Source: Candidatus Bathyarchaeota archaeon (GTDB lineage: Archaea; Thermoproteota; Bathyarchaeia; Bathyarchaeales; Bathyarchaeaceae). Taken from it: 8,453 bases of DNA. The position numbers and the translations under genes are program-made. The DNA lies in contig CP070636.1 of NCBI GenBank assembly GCA_020356305.1, forward strand, positions 1,055,279-1,063,731. Reading direction: 5' to 3'. The notes beneath the pieces are model-generated. The model worked only from the letters and a program-made list of their open reading frames with translations, was not told where the DNA came from and did not search any database. Below are positions 1 to 5,457 of this stretch, in pieces (the first letter of the stretch is position 1; each line of letters starts with the position of its first letter).

Positions 1-155
1 ATGCTAGGCTTGTCAGCATCGAAGGAAACGTGGTTACTATCGAAACGGATCTTGGGACCATAGAGGCCGATCTAACTGATATCAATGCTCGGCTTGTCAG
101 CATCGAAGGAAACGTGGTTACTATCGAAACGGATCTTGGGACCATAGAGGCAGAT
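1..155 (+). repeat. 84-bp in-frame tandem repeat (28 aa, four heptads), about 1.8 copies
   Basis: Bases 1-71 match 85-155 with two differences, at 6/90 (A/C) and 68/152 (C/A). Both are synonymous: AGG/CGG for Arg and GCC/GCA for Ala. The 84-bp period equals exactly four heptads, so duplication or loss of units changes stalk length without breaking the coiled-coil register. More copies may lie upstream of the window. Confidence 0.9.
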
Positions 156-311
156 GTCAGCGACATTCAGGCAGAAGTGGTTCCAACAGGATATGACTTT
201 AACCTGCTCGCCACGATATTAGCTCTAATCGCGGCCATAGGAGCATGGTTCTCGACGATGCTCATCCGAAAGAAACCACAGCTTCCACCGTCAAAAGCAA
301 AGAAAAAGTAG
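1..311 (+). CDS. C-terminal part of a coiled-coil, membrane-anchored surface protein (5' truncated by the window)
   Basis: The reading frame is open from the first base, so the true start lies outside the window. About 50 residues form seven continuous heptads. Each has Leu or Val at the first hydrophobic position and Ile at the fourth (for example LVSIEGN, VVTIETD, LGTIEAD), the pattern of a regular parallel coiled coil. A linker (VVPTGYD) leads to one transmembrane segment of about 23 residues (FNLLATILALIAAIGAWFS and on). The tail is strongly basic and ends in KAKKK, so the C terminus should be cytoplasmic and the coiled-coil stalk outside. Four of the heptads repeat almost exactly at the DNA level. 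The architecture resembles stalk-like envelope proteins that are common in archaea. The N-terminal domain that would tell its role is missing, so no function is assigned. The 93-residue ORF starting at GTG 30 is only an internal piece. Confidence 0.8.
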   Translation, partial: ARLVSIEGNVVTIETDLGTIEADLTDINARLVSIEGNVVTIETDLGTIEADVSDIQAEVVPTGYDFNLLATILALIAAIGAWFSTMLIRKKPQLPPSKAKKK

Positions 312-328
312 ACCTCCCTTCTTTTTTT
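311..328 (+). terminator. Poly-T terminator candidate after the surface protein gene
   Basis: A run of seven T (322-328) starts 11 bases after the stop codon and is preceded by a pyrimidine-rich CCTCCCTTC. Archaeal RNA polymerase commonly terminates at such U-tracts without a strong hairpin. This is pattern evidence only. Confidence 0.45.
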
Positions 329-380
329 CGGAAGCACATCTTTCTCTGCAACGAATTGAACGTGTGATTTCATTTTTCGA

Positions 381-394
381 AAGAAATAATATCC
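381..394 (+). promoter_or_regulatory. TATA-like promoter for the TGS GTPase gene
   Basis: The AT-rich box AAATAATATC is centred near 389. A start of transcription about 25 bases downstream (near 414) would give a leader of roughly 15 bases before the preferred GTG start at 429. Just upstream, ATTTC and GAAAT flank a TTTCGAAA core (about 368-388), a possible weak operator. Confidence 0.4.
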
Positions 395-428
395 TTGCTG
401 CGCTGACTATCTCTTGGAAGTTTGCCCC

Positions 429-1604
429 GTGCCAGCTAATCTCACAGCAGAGGCCAAACACAAATGGAGAGAAGCTTCTCAAGCAAGGAGACCTGAACAA
501 AAAATTGAGAAACTCCAAGAATTCTTGAGTCTAGTTCCCAAGCATAAAGGCACAGAAAACCTGCGATCTCAAGTTAAGAGGAAAATAGCTACACTTCGAA
601 GAGAGATAGCTGAGAAGAAGCGAAAAAAAGCTGGAGGGGGAGGGGCAAGGTTCTTTGTTGAGAAGGAAGGAGACGCTCAGGTCATAGTCTTGGGACCCAC
701 CAATGTGGGACGTAGTAGCCTTCTCTCTCTTTTGACTAACGCCAAAGTGGAAATATCCAGTTATTTATACACCACCAAAGAGCCAACGCCCGGCATGTTT
801 CAGTATCAAGACCTGCAGTTTCAGATAGTAGAGGCACCGGCATTGATGGAGGGTGCTGCAGATGGAGGAACATGGGGGCCTCAAACTTTAACTGCAGCCA
901 GAAACGCGGATGGGCTTATTCTCATGATCGATTTGTCCCAAGATCCTGTTGAACAATTCTCGCTAATCTTGCGAGAATTAGAAAAGGCAAGAATTCTCAC
1001 TCGAAAGCCCAAAGCTAGGGTTGAAATCGAAAGGAAACATATGGGTGCCGGGCTAAAAATCATCATGCTAGGGCATCTTCACGGCAGTTCCTCAAAAAAT
1101 GTGGAGCAACTTCTAAAAAGCTATGGAATAAATGACGCCACTGTCAAGATTCAAGGGGAAGCTGCATTAGACGATGTTGAAGATGCCATTTTCGAAGGCA
1201 CAGTCTATCGATCAGCCATCATCTTGGCCAACAAGGCGGATATACTGAATGCTGAGGAAAAAATTGAACAACTGAAAGAAGTTGCCGGAGTGGAAATGAA
1301 TATTCTTCCGATATCCTGCAAAACCAAATCTGGACTTGAGAAGCTGGGACAGGAAATATTCGAGATGCTTGACATAATTCGGATTTACACAAAAGAACCT
1401 GACGAGAGGTCTCCCTCCAAAAAACCCTTCACTGTCAGGAAGGGCACTACTATCTTAGATTTGGCAAGGCAGATTCACAGTGATTTGTACAAACAGTTCT
1501 CTTACGCAAAAGTCTGGTCAAAGCGGCTGCGCTTTAGCCCACAAAAAGTTGGCAGGGCCTTCATTCTCGAAGACGGTGACACCGTCGAAATCCATATGAG
1601 GTAA
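429..1604 (+). CDS. DRG/Obg-like GTPase with C-terminal TGS domain and altered G1/G3 motifs
   Basis: The product is 391 residues. An N-terminal basic helical region (1-75) is followed by a G domain and a C-terminal TGS domain (about 334-391, starting FTVRKGTTILDLARQIH). The G1 loop is GPTNVGRSS (89-97), with Arg95 where the usual GKS/T lysine sits. The G3 position (normally DLPG in DRG proteins) reads EAPA (135-138). G4 is NKAD (268-271) and G5 is ISCK (295-298). Between G3 and G4 lies the alpha/beta insertion typical of DRG proteins (VEIERKHMGAG to GTVYRSAIILANKAD). Relatives are ribosome- or translation-associated GTPases. Whether this protein hydrolyses GTP normally is open. I prefer GTG 429, which gives MPANLTAEAK and has GGAAG 8 bases upstream, over TTG 414, which only adds five residues. 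There is a 76-bp gap to arsC. Confidence 0.85.
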   Translation: MPANLTAEAKHKWREASQARRPEQKIEKLQEFLSLVPKHKGTENLRSQVKRKIATLRREIAEKKRKKAGGGGARFFVEKEGDAQVIVLGPTNVGRSSLLSLLTNAKVEISSYLYTTKEPTPGMFQYQDLQFQIVEAPALMEGAADGGTWGPQTLTAARNADGLILMIDLSQDPVEQFSLILRELEKARILTRKPKARVEIERKHMGAGLKIIMLGHLHGSSSKNVEQLLKSYGINDATVKIQGEAALDDVEDAIFEGTVYRSAIILANKADILNAEEKIEQLKEVAGVEMNILPISCKTKSGLEKLGQEIFEMLDIIRIYTKEPDERSPSKKPFTVRKGTTILDLARQIHSDLYKQFSYAKVWSKRLRFSPQKVGRAFILEDGDTVEIHMR

Positions 1605-1680
1605 ACAATAAATTGGTTTGGCAGCGACTATTTCTTTAAGCCTCGCCGCACGAGTACGGGAACCTGTAGGAGATCAACTG

Positions 1681-2115
1681 ATGAAGAAAAAGGTGCTGTT
1701 CATTTGTACAAATAACTCTGCTCGCTCTCAAATGGCAGAGGGACTGCTGAATACTCTTCACGGAGACAGATATGAAGCCTATAGTGCAGGGCTAGAGCCT
1801 ACTGAGGTTAATCCATACGCTATCAAAGTAATGGCAGAAATAAACATTGACATTTCAAAGCAACGTTCAAAAAGTATCGAGAAGTTTCGCAGAGACAGCT
1901 TCGACTATGTAGTGACAGTATGCAATCATGCAAAAGAGGTGTGTCCCATTTTTCCTGGAGGCAAAGCATTCCTTCATAAGGGCTTCACGGATCCATCCGA
2001 ATTCAAAGGCGCTGAAGGCGAAATATTGGCAAAGGTCAGACGCATAAGAGATGAAATAGCGGATTGGATCCACGAAACATTTGGTGCAGAAAATGAAGGC
2101 GGAGGCATCAGGTGA
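1681..2115 (+). CDS. arsC: Thioredoxin-coupled arsenate reductase (low-molecular-weight phosphatase fold)
   Basis: The product is 144 residues and reduces arsenate to arsenite in the cytoplasm, using a cysteine relay recharged by thioredoxin. All residues of the Staphylococcus pI258-type enzyme are visible, shifted by one position. They are the C-X5-R-S phosphate loop (Cys9-TNNSA-Arg15-Ser16), the redox cysteines Cys81 (VTVC) and Cys88 (EVCP), and the general acid Asp104-Pro105 (FTDP). The DVDIS-like stretch INIDIS and the RRIRDEI helix also fit. The start is ATG 1681, because AGGAG (1668-1672) lies 8 bases upstream and the fold begins at MKKKVLFIC. The frame is open back to TTG 1618, but the extra 21 residues have no counterpart in the family. 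No ArsR, ArsB or Acr3 gene is in the window, so this is an isolated arsC. A TATA-like AACAATAAATT near 1611 could give it its own promoter. A plain phosphotyrosine phosphatase is unlikely given Cys81 and Cys88. Confidence 0.9.
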   Translation: MKKKVLFICTNNSARSQMAEGLLNTLHGDRYEAYSAGLEPTEVNPYAIKVMAEINIDISKQRSKSIEKFRRDSFDYVVTVCNHAKEVCPIFPGGKAFLHKGFTDPSEFKGAEGEILAKVRRIRDEIADWIHETFGAENEGGGIR

Positions 2116-2148
2116 ACCAGTTTTGCGCCCCCCCGTCTTTTGAGTAGA
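2116..2148. other. 33-bp convergent gap between arsC and the TraB-type gene
   Basis: The short gap holds a run of seven C (2128-2134) and TCTTTTG on the plus strand. The two genes converge here, so transcripts probably overlap or end within each other. No strong terminator hairpin is seen. Confidence 0.5.
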
Positions 2149-2850
2149 TTAGTCCGTGTCGATTCTAATCCTTCTGATATGTGTTGGAGGCGTGAAGGCC
2201 AGGCCGAGCCTCGGAAGGCTTTCTTTTATTTTGATAGGGGCGCTCAGCAATTTCTTCATTCCTTCGACGTGAGCTGCTCCGACTAGAGCAAGGATGTTCG
2301 GTTTCTCGCTCTGTCTTAGTTTCTCTGAGGCTATCCAAGCTAATCTGGCAGCCATAATGGTGTTACGTTCGTCTATTAATACTCGCCAAACCGCGGGAGC
2401 CTTCCTCCGAAGGTTTTCCAGTCTCCTCTGGTAGCTGTTGACAACTTCGTCTTTGAAGCCTTGCTCCCAAAGCCGCGTCATTCTGTCTTCTTGAGGAAGA
2501 AAAGGAAGATTTACTCTGAAGATCCAAGTTGGGGTCATCAGTTGCCGGATCCTCAGGCCTATTTCACGTTCAGATATGTCTATGAGCCATATATTGGCAT
2601 TCACGTTTCCCAGGGCATTGACTGCACCAAGGAACTCGCATTTCGTCTCGCAAGTATCACGTCTCAGACATCCCCAGCAGGTCATGTTCAGACTTCTGAA
2701 GCGTTTCAAATCCAACTCGACGGCAAGATCGTCGGGGCGAAATTGTTCAACCGCCTGATAGGCATCTTGAAGACTGCGCTTCGTGAAGTGGGCGGTACCC
2801 AATAGACCAACGTATTCGTTGTAGTCCACGTTGTAGATCTCCGTTTGCAT
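2149..2850 (-). CDS. TraB/PrgY (TIKI-like) family protein with a four-cysteine insert, soluble
   Basis: The product is 233 residues. The two family-defining GxxH motifs are present: GTAH (18-21, in LLGTAHFTKRS) and GAAH (191-194, in LVGAAHVEGM). So are the acidic strand motif with Glu45 and Arg50 (LAVELDLKRF) and DERN (161-164). Relatives include the enterococcal pheromone-shutdown protein PrgY and Wnt-cleaving TIKI metalloproteases. Many archaeal members carry C-terminal membrane helices, but this one ends soon after the second GxxH and has no clear membrane segment. Residues 58-71 hold C-x2-C-x5-C-x3-C (CWGCLRRDTCETKC), which suggests a metal site. The start is uncertain. ATG 2850 follows GGTGAT by 4 bases, the same arrangement as the Lrp gene here, and is preferred. 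ATG 2871 adds MRARVIS and has AGGGA only 3 bases away. The substrate is unknown, and proteolysis is inferred from distant relatives only. Confidence 0.8.
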   Translation of the reverse strand: MQTEIYNVDYNEYVGLLGTAHFTKRSLQDAYQAVEQFRPDDLAVELDLKRFRSLNMTCWGCLRRDTCETKCEFLGAVNALGNVNANIWLIDISEREIGLRIRQLMTPTWIFRVNLPFLPQEDRMTRLWEQGFKDEVVNSYQRRLENLRRKAPAVWRVLIDERNTIMAARLAWIASEKLRQSEKPNILALVGAAHVEGMKKLLSAPIKIKESLPRLGLAFTPPTHIRRIRIDTD

Positions 2851-2855
2851 AGATA

Positions 2856-2945
2856 TCACCCGGGCGCGCATACGTCCCTGGATGAGGGTATTTCAAAGAG
2901 GATTCCATCGTCCTTTGCTGCCAAAACTCTCAACTTCTTGGGCAT
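2856..2945 (-). CDS. Possible 29-codon leader peptide upstream of the TraB-type gene
   Basis: An ATG-started ORF begins MPKKLRVLAAKDDG, ends in VCAPG, and stops with TGA 5 bases before ATG 2850. Its last codons overlap the GGTGAT ribosome site of the next gene, so translation could be coupled. It lies inside the transcript predicted from the TATA box near 3002. No Shine-Dalgarno motif precedes it and I recognise no family, so it may be chance. If real, it argues against ATG 2871 as the downstream start. Confidence 0.25.
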   Translation of the reverse strand: MPKKLRVLAAKDDGILFEIPSSRDVCAPG

Positions 2946-2957
2946 CCAACGTCTTAA

Positions 2958-2971
2958 TTACCAAAAGGTAA
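2958..2971. promoter_or_regulatory. Palindromic operator candidate, copy B
   Basis: TTACCAAAAGGTAA differs from copy A at one central base. The copies' centres are 27 bp apart, with the weaker inverted repeat ATCCA-ATA-TGGAT (2973-2985) between them. Copy B lies just downstream of the expected transcription start. Paired sites like this suggest cooperative dimers of a repressor. Confidence 0.55.
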
Positions 2972-2984
2972 GATCCAATATGGA

Positions 2985-2998
2985 TTACCAAATGGTAA
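2985..2998. promoter_or_regulatory. Palindromic operator candidate, copy A
   Basis: TTACCAAATGGTAA is a near-perfect inverted repeat, extended to ATTACCA-AA-TGGTAAT at 2984-2999. It abuts the downstream edge of the minus-strand TATA box, so a protein bound here should block TBP/TFB or polymerase. Confidence 0.55.
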
Positions 2999-3012
2999 TA
3001 TTTAAGCTTTGT
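2998..3012 (-). promoter_or_regulatory. TATA/BRE promoter for the TraB-type gene
   Basis: On the minus strand the sequence reads ACAAAGCTTAAATATT, a good archaeal BRE (ACAAAG) followed by a TATA element (CTTAAATAT). A start site about 25 bases downstream falls near 2977, which gives a leader of about 130 bases to ATG 2850. The two palindromes next to it overlap the box and the start site. Confidence 0.55.
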
Positions 3013-3229
3013 TCTCGGATTGACCTAGAAACTGTGCATCTACCTGTGAGGCAATGCTGAGCCATGCAACTTGGTGAGCATGCGCACGCAATGCCTCTCC
3101 CAATCAGCTGGGCTTCAAGAGCAATAATGAGAGAAAAAAGAGCGTCCAATTGAAAGAGTCTAGAGCCGGGCGCGCGCCAAGTCAACGCGCATGCATTAGA
3201 TAGCTGTTGAAGCATCTGTTAGATAGATT
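3013..3229. other. Gene-poor spacer between the TraB promoter and the sucC stop
   Basis: I see no convincing gene here. Open frames on both strands have no ribosome site and no family resemblance. A minus-strand frame at 2985-3215 would run through the TraB-type promoter. The stretch contains a self-complementary CG block (GGCGCGCGCC, 3169-3178), CGCGCATGC (3185-3193) and two TTAGATAG copies near 3196 and 3220. No tRNA-like arm or T-loop was found. Confidence 0.5.
3134..3178 (-). terminator. Possible terminator downstream of sucC
   Basis: Reading on the minus strand past the sucC stop, the palindrome GGCGCGCGCC (3178-3169) comes first. About 30 bases later comes CTCTTTTTTCTCTC with six T (3139-3134). 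The U-tract fits archaeal termination. The distance from the GC block means the two may be unrelated. Confidence 0.35.
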
Positions 3230-4378
3230 TCACTTCTTGACATTTACGCTTTCGACAGCTCTTTCGACAGCTTCCTCCATGCTGTCTAGGACTTGAATGC
3301 CTGTCTGTTCAAGCATCTGTCTTCCTTCTTCCTCCTTGGTTCCCACCAGCCGTATGATCACAGGCTTGACAAAGTCCATTCGACTCTTTGCATCCAATAT
3401 GCCCTTGGCGATCTCATCACAACGGGTGATGCCTCCCAAAACGTTGATAAAAACAACGTCAACTTGTGGATCAGAGAATACAAGGTCGAGAGCCGCGGCC
3501 ATTTGGTCAGGGGAGGCTCCACCGCCCACGTCGAGAAAATTCGCCGGGTGTCCCCCATATAGCTGAATTGCGTCCAGAGTGGCCATCACCAAGCCTGCAC
3601 CGTTTCCGACTACTCCGATGTTTCCTTGAAGTTTGACGTACATCAACCCCTTTTGTCGAGCTTCCAGTTCCTGCGGGGTAAGTTCAGATTTCCCTCTTTC
3701 AATTAGCCGCCGCTGGAACTCTGGGTGGCGATACAATGCGTTGTCATCAATTATTAGACGAGCGTCCCCTGCCGCGAATTCCCCTCGAGTTGTTTCAATG
3801 AACGGGTTCATTTCGCACAGTTCAGCGTCATAGTCCATTGCTATTCTGCAGAGCTTGAGGAAAATCGTTGCTAACTCAAGCATTTGATTCCCCCCGTAGC
3901 CCAGTTTTCTGACAATTTGGCGAGCGTGGTACCGTCGGAATCCGTGTAAAGGGTCGATAGAGACTTTGATGATCCCTTCCGGACTGGTTGACGCGATTTC
4001 TTCTATTTCAATGCCGCCCTGAGACGAGGCTATAGCAACGTAAGACCGACTGGAACGATCCACGGTTATACCCAAGTAAAGTTCCCTAGTTATGTCAAGC
4101 TTTTGCTCCACCAGAACGCTTTGAATTCTATAACCTTTTATTTCTGCACCAAGCAGTTTCCTCGATGCAAGTTCGGCTTCATCAGGTGAGTTCGCGAAAA
4201 GGATTCCGCCCGCTTTTCCTCTCCCCGCCACCAAGGCCTGAGCCTTGACAGCGACTGGCGCCTTGACTCGCACAGCGATCTCTCGAGCTTGTGCTGGAGA
4301 GTCTGCGAGCCCTCCACTGGGAATTGGTATTTCATAGGTGGATAGGATTTCTTTTGCCTCATATTCGAAGAGTTTCAA
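3230..4378 (-). CDS. sucC: Succinate-CoA ligase (ADP-forming) beta subunit
   Basis: The product is 382 residues, close to the usual 385-390. The N-terminal ATP-grasp half (1 to about 215) shows MKLFEYEAKEIL, VAGRGKAGG (50-58), ITRELYLGITVDRS (96-109), CEMNP (188-192) and DARLIIDDNALYR (205-217), which carry the nucleotide and metal ligands. The C-terminal half has GNIGVVGNGAGLVM (252-265), FLDVGGGA (281-288) and NVLGGITRCDEIA (312-324), the region that meets the alpha subunit. With SucD it interconverts succinyl-CoA and succinate with ATP formation in the TCA cycle or its variants. The start is TTG 4378, backed by GGAGG (4390-4386) 7 bases upstream and the conserved N terminus. The gene follows the Lrp-type gene by 17 bp and is probably cotranscribed with it. 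No sucD lies on either side. A malate-CoA ligase beta subunit (MtkA-like) is the main alternative. Confidence 0.92.
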   Translation of the reverse strand: MKLFEYEAKEILSTYEIPIPSGGLADSPAQAREIAVRVKAPVAVKAQALVAGRGKAGGILFANSPDEAELASRKLLGAEIKGYRIQSVLVEQKLDITRELYLGITVDRSSRSYVAIASSQGGIEIEEIASTSPEGIIKVSIDPLHGFRRYHARQIVRKLGYGGNQMLELATIFLKLCRIAMDYDAELCEMNPFIETTRGEFAAGDARLIIDDNALYRHPEFQRRLIERGKSELTPQELEARQKGLMYVKLQGNIGVVGNGAGLVMATLDAIQLYGGHPANFLDVGGGASPDQMAAALDLVFSDPQVDVVFINVLGGITRCDEIAKGILDAKSRMDFVKPVIIRLVGTKEEEGRQMLEQTGIQVLDSMEEAVERAVESVNVKK

Positions 4379-4395
4379 TAGGGAGCCTCCGAAGG

Positions 4396-4860
4396 CTATC
4401 TAAGGGTTTGGATCGTGACGTACGATTTCGTGTCCTGGATTCCATCCAATGAAGCCAGCCCCTTTAACGTCTCATTCAGCTTTTCCCGCTCTACGACAAG
4501 GATGGCGTCCATGTCTCCAGCTACTCTAAAGACTCGTTGAATGGGAAACTTGGTCATTTTTTGGTAGACTTTCTCCCTCTGAAGTGGCGAGACTTTGATG
4601 AAAACAAAAGCGGGACTCGCGGACACTCCCAACGTATTAAGCCCCTTTTCCGTTACATCTATGAACCCCCTACCCGTTCGAATGCATCCATGATCCCGAA
4701 GCCTACGCAGGTGCATGTTCAAGGCCTGTCGACTGATCTCAAGTTTTTTCGCCAGTTGACTTTGCTTCACCTCCAGGGTGTAAGTTGAGAGGGCTCTGCC
4801 TTGCTCGTACAGCATGCGAAGAAGCCGAAGTGAACGTCCGGTTAGAATGTGCTTGCTCAC
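4396..4860 (-). CDS. Lrp/AsnC-type transcriptional regulator
   Basis: The product is 154 residues. An N-terminal winged helix-turn-helix spans about 8-75, with the recognition region near QSQLAKKLEISRQALNMHLRRL (33-54) and the wing near CIRTGRGFIDVTEKG. The C-terminal RAM/ACT-like effector domain covers about 84-152. It includes the signature-like VFRVAGDMDAILVV (110-123), which in the family binds amino acids or related metabolites and drives oligomerisation. The start is GTG 4860, with AGGTGAT (4870-4864) 3 bases upstream. It is the first gene of a likely two-gene unit with sucC, so it may control that enzyme and itself. A 12-bp palindrome sits at the expected start of its transcript. The HTH is more divergent than the RAM domain, so the true target and effector cannot be read from the sequence. 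Confidence 0.85.
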   Translation of the reverse strand: MSKHILTGRSLRLLRMLYEQGRALSTYTLEVKQSQLAKKLEISRQALNMHLRRLRDHGCIRTGRGFIDVTEKGLNTLGVSASPAFVFIKVSPLQREKVYQKMTKFPIQRVFRVAGDMDAILVVEREKLNETLKGLASLDGIQDTKSYVTIQTLR

Positions 4861-4883
4861 AGCATCACCTATGGCTAGTTAAA

Positions 4884-4895
4884 GCAAATCTTTGC
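4884..4895. promoter_or_regulatory. Palindrome at the lrp transcription start (possible autoregulatory site)
   Basis: GCAAA-TC-TTTGC lies about 25 bases downstream of the centre of the minus-strand TATA box, at the expected start site. Lrp-family factors in archaea often bind AT-rich palindromes at their own promoters. The assignment to this regulator is inference. Confidence 0.4.
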
Positions 4896-4916
4896 ATACG
4901 TCAATTAAACGAGACT

Positions 4917-4931
4917 CGATATAAGCCTTCT
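4917..4931 (-). promoter_or_regulatory. Promoter of the lrp-sucC unit
   Basis: The minus strand reads AGAAGGCTTATATCG, a purine-rich BRE followed by CTTATATC. The predicted start site is near 4896, giving a leader of about 36 bases with AGGTGAT near its end. Confidence 0.5.
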
Positions 4932-4961
4932 ACTACTGCAGGCTCGGCAAGGATTACAAAA

Positions 4962-4977
4962 CCGCAACCTATTTATT
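4962..4977 (+). promoter_or_regulatory. Promoter of alba
   Basis: CCGCAACCTATTTATT contains a TATA-like CTATTTATT (4969-4977), with a start site expected near 5000. The leader contains AAGGAGTGAG (5011-5020) as ribosome site, a rather long 12 bases from GGAG to the ATG. Confidence 0.45.
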
Positions 4978-5028
4978 CAGAAGTGAGGTCATAGAAATGC
5001 ACCCAAAAGTAAGGAGTGAGACACTGAA

Positions 5029-5310
5029 ATGTCAGAGAGCAACGCTGTGTTGATAGGGCGAAAGCCAGCTATGAACTACGTATTGGCCTGCATAACCCTC
5101 TTCCATGGCGGGGCAAATGAAATAAACGTGAAAGCGCGAGGAAGAGCCATCAGCCGAGCTGTCGACGTCGTTGAGATCGTGAGACGCCGATTTCTACCAG
5201 ATGTAAAGGTCAAAAACATAGATATAGGCACGCAACAGCTGGCATCTACCGAAGAGGGAAGAGACACGCCTTCAAACGTCAGCACCATCGAAATAAAGCT
5301 GGGAAAATAG
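5029..5310 (+). CDS. albA: Alba, archaeal DNA/RNA-binding chromatin protein
   Basis: The product is 93 residues, the full usual length. The family signature is nearly complete: [12 protein letters not shown] (9-20) at the nucleic-acid-binding N terminus, then [20 protein letters not shown] and [17 protein letters not shown], and the closing [11 protein letters not shown]. Alba dimers coat and bridge DNA and also bind RNA. In Sulfolobus Alba the loop reads GKKP, and Lys16 is the residue acetylated and removed from regulation by Sir2. Here the corresponding residue is Arg11 and only Lys12 remains. The insertion STEEGRDTP in the beta3-beta4 loop is slightly long. The gene is monocistronic, diverges from lrp-sucC, and is followed by a T-rich stretch. 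Confidence 0.95.
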   Translation: MSESNAVLIGRKPAMNYVLACITLFHGGANEINVKARGRAISRAVDVVEIVRRRFLPDVKVKNIDIGTQQLASTEEGRDTPSNVSTIEIKLGK

Positions 5311-5342
5311 GCGAAGTCAGCAATCTAATAAGCTCCGCCACT

Positions 5343-5357
5343 CCTTCTTTATTTTTG
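5343..5357 (+). terminator. T-rich terminator candidate after alba
   Basis: CCTTCTTTATTTTTG lies about 33 bases past the alba stop and contains TTT and TTTTT tracts. It matches archaeal U-tract terminators. No stable hairpin precedes it. Confidence 0.4.
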
Positions 5358-5425
5358 AAAAAACTATCATACCCCCAACCTAGACGCTAAGGCATAGCGA
5401 GAAAAGAATTGATTCTGTATGCTCG

Positions 5426-5439
5426 GTAAGTTTATATTA
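5426..5439 (+). promoter_or_regulatory. Promoter of the KH-aspS operon
   Basis: GTAAGTTTATATTA contains a strong TATA element (TTTATATTA, 5431-5439). A start about 25 bases from its centre falls at 5458-5461, on the ATG of a 12-codon ORF, so the message could be leaderless for that ORF. Confidence 0.55.
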
Positions 5440-5457
5440 CTTCAGCGCTTTCTCTGT

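Noticed and set aside
1618..1680. N-terminal extension of arsC from TTG 1618
   Set aside because: AGGAG is spaced correctly for ATG 1681, and the enzyme family begins right there. The extra residues are just an open frame.
2845..3060. Plus-strand 71-codon ORF over the TraB start and promoter
   Set aside because: It lies antisense to the start of a well-supported gene, has no ribosome site, and its translation does not resemble a protein family.
2985..3215. Minus-strand 76-codon ORF with many cysteines (CACSPSC, CLTGRC)
   Set aside because: It has no ribosome site and no recognisable fold, and it runs into the TraB promoter and palindromes. The composition looks like a chance frame through CG-rich spacer.
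3060..3229. Possible tRNA or other stable RNA in the GC-rich spacer
   Set aside because: I found no T-loop (GTTCRA) sequence and no cloverleaf pairing on either strand.
5385..5399. CGCTA-AGGCA-TAGCG hairpin between alba and the KH gene
   Set aside because: A five-base stem with no U-tract or conserved context is within chance for 186 bases of spacer.
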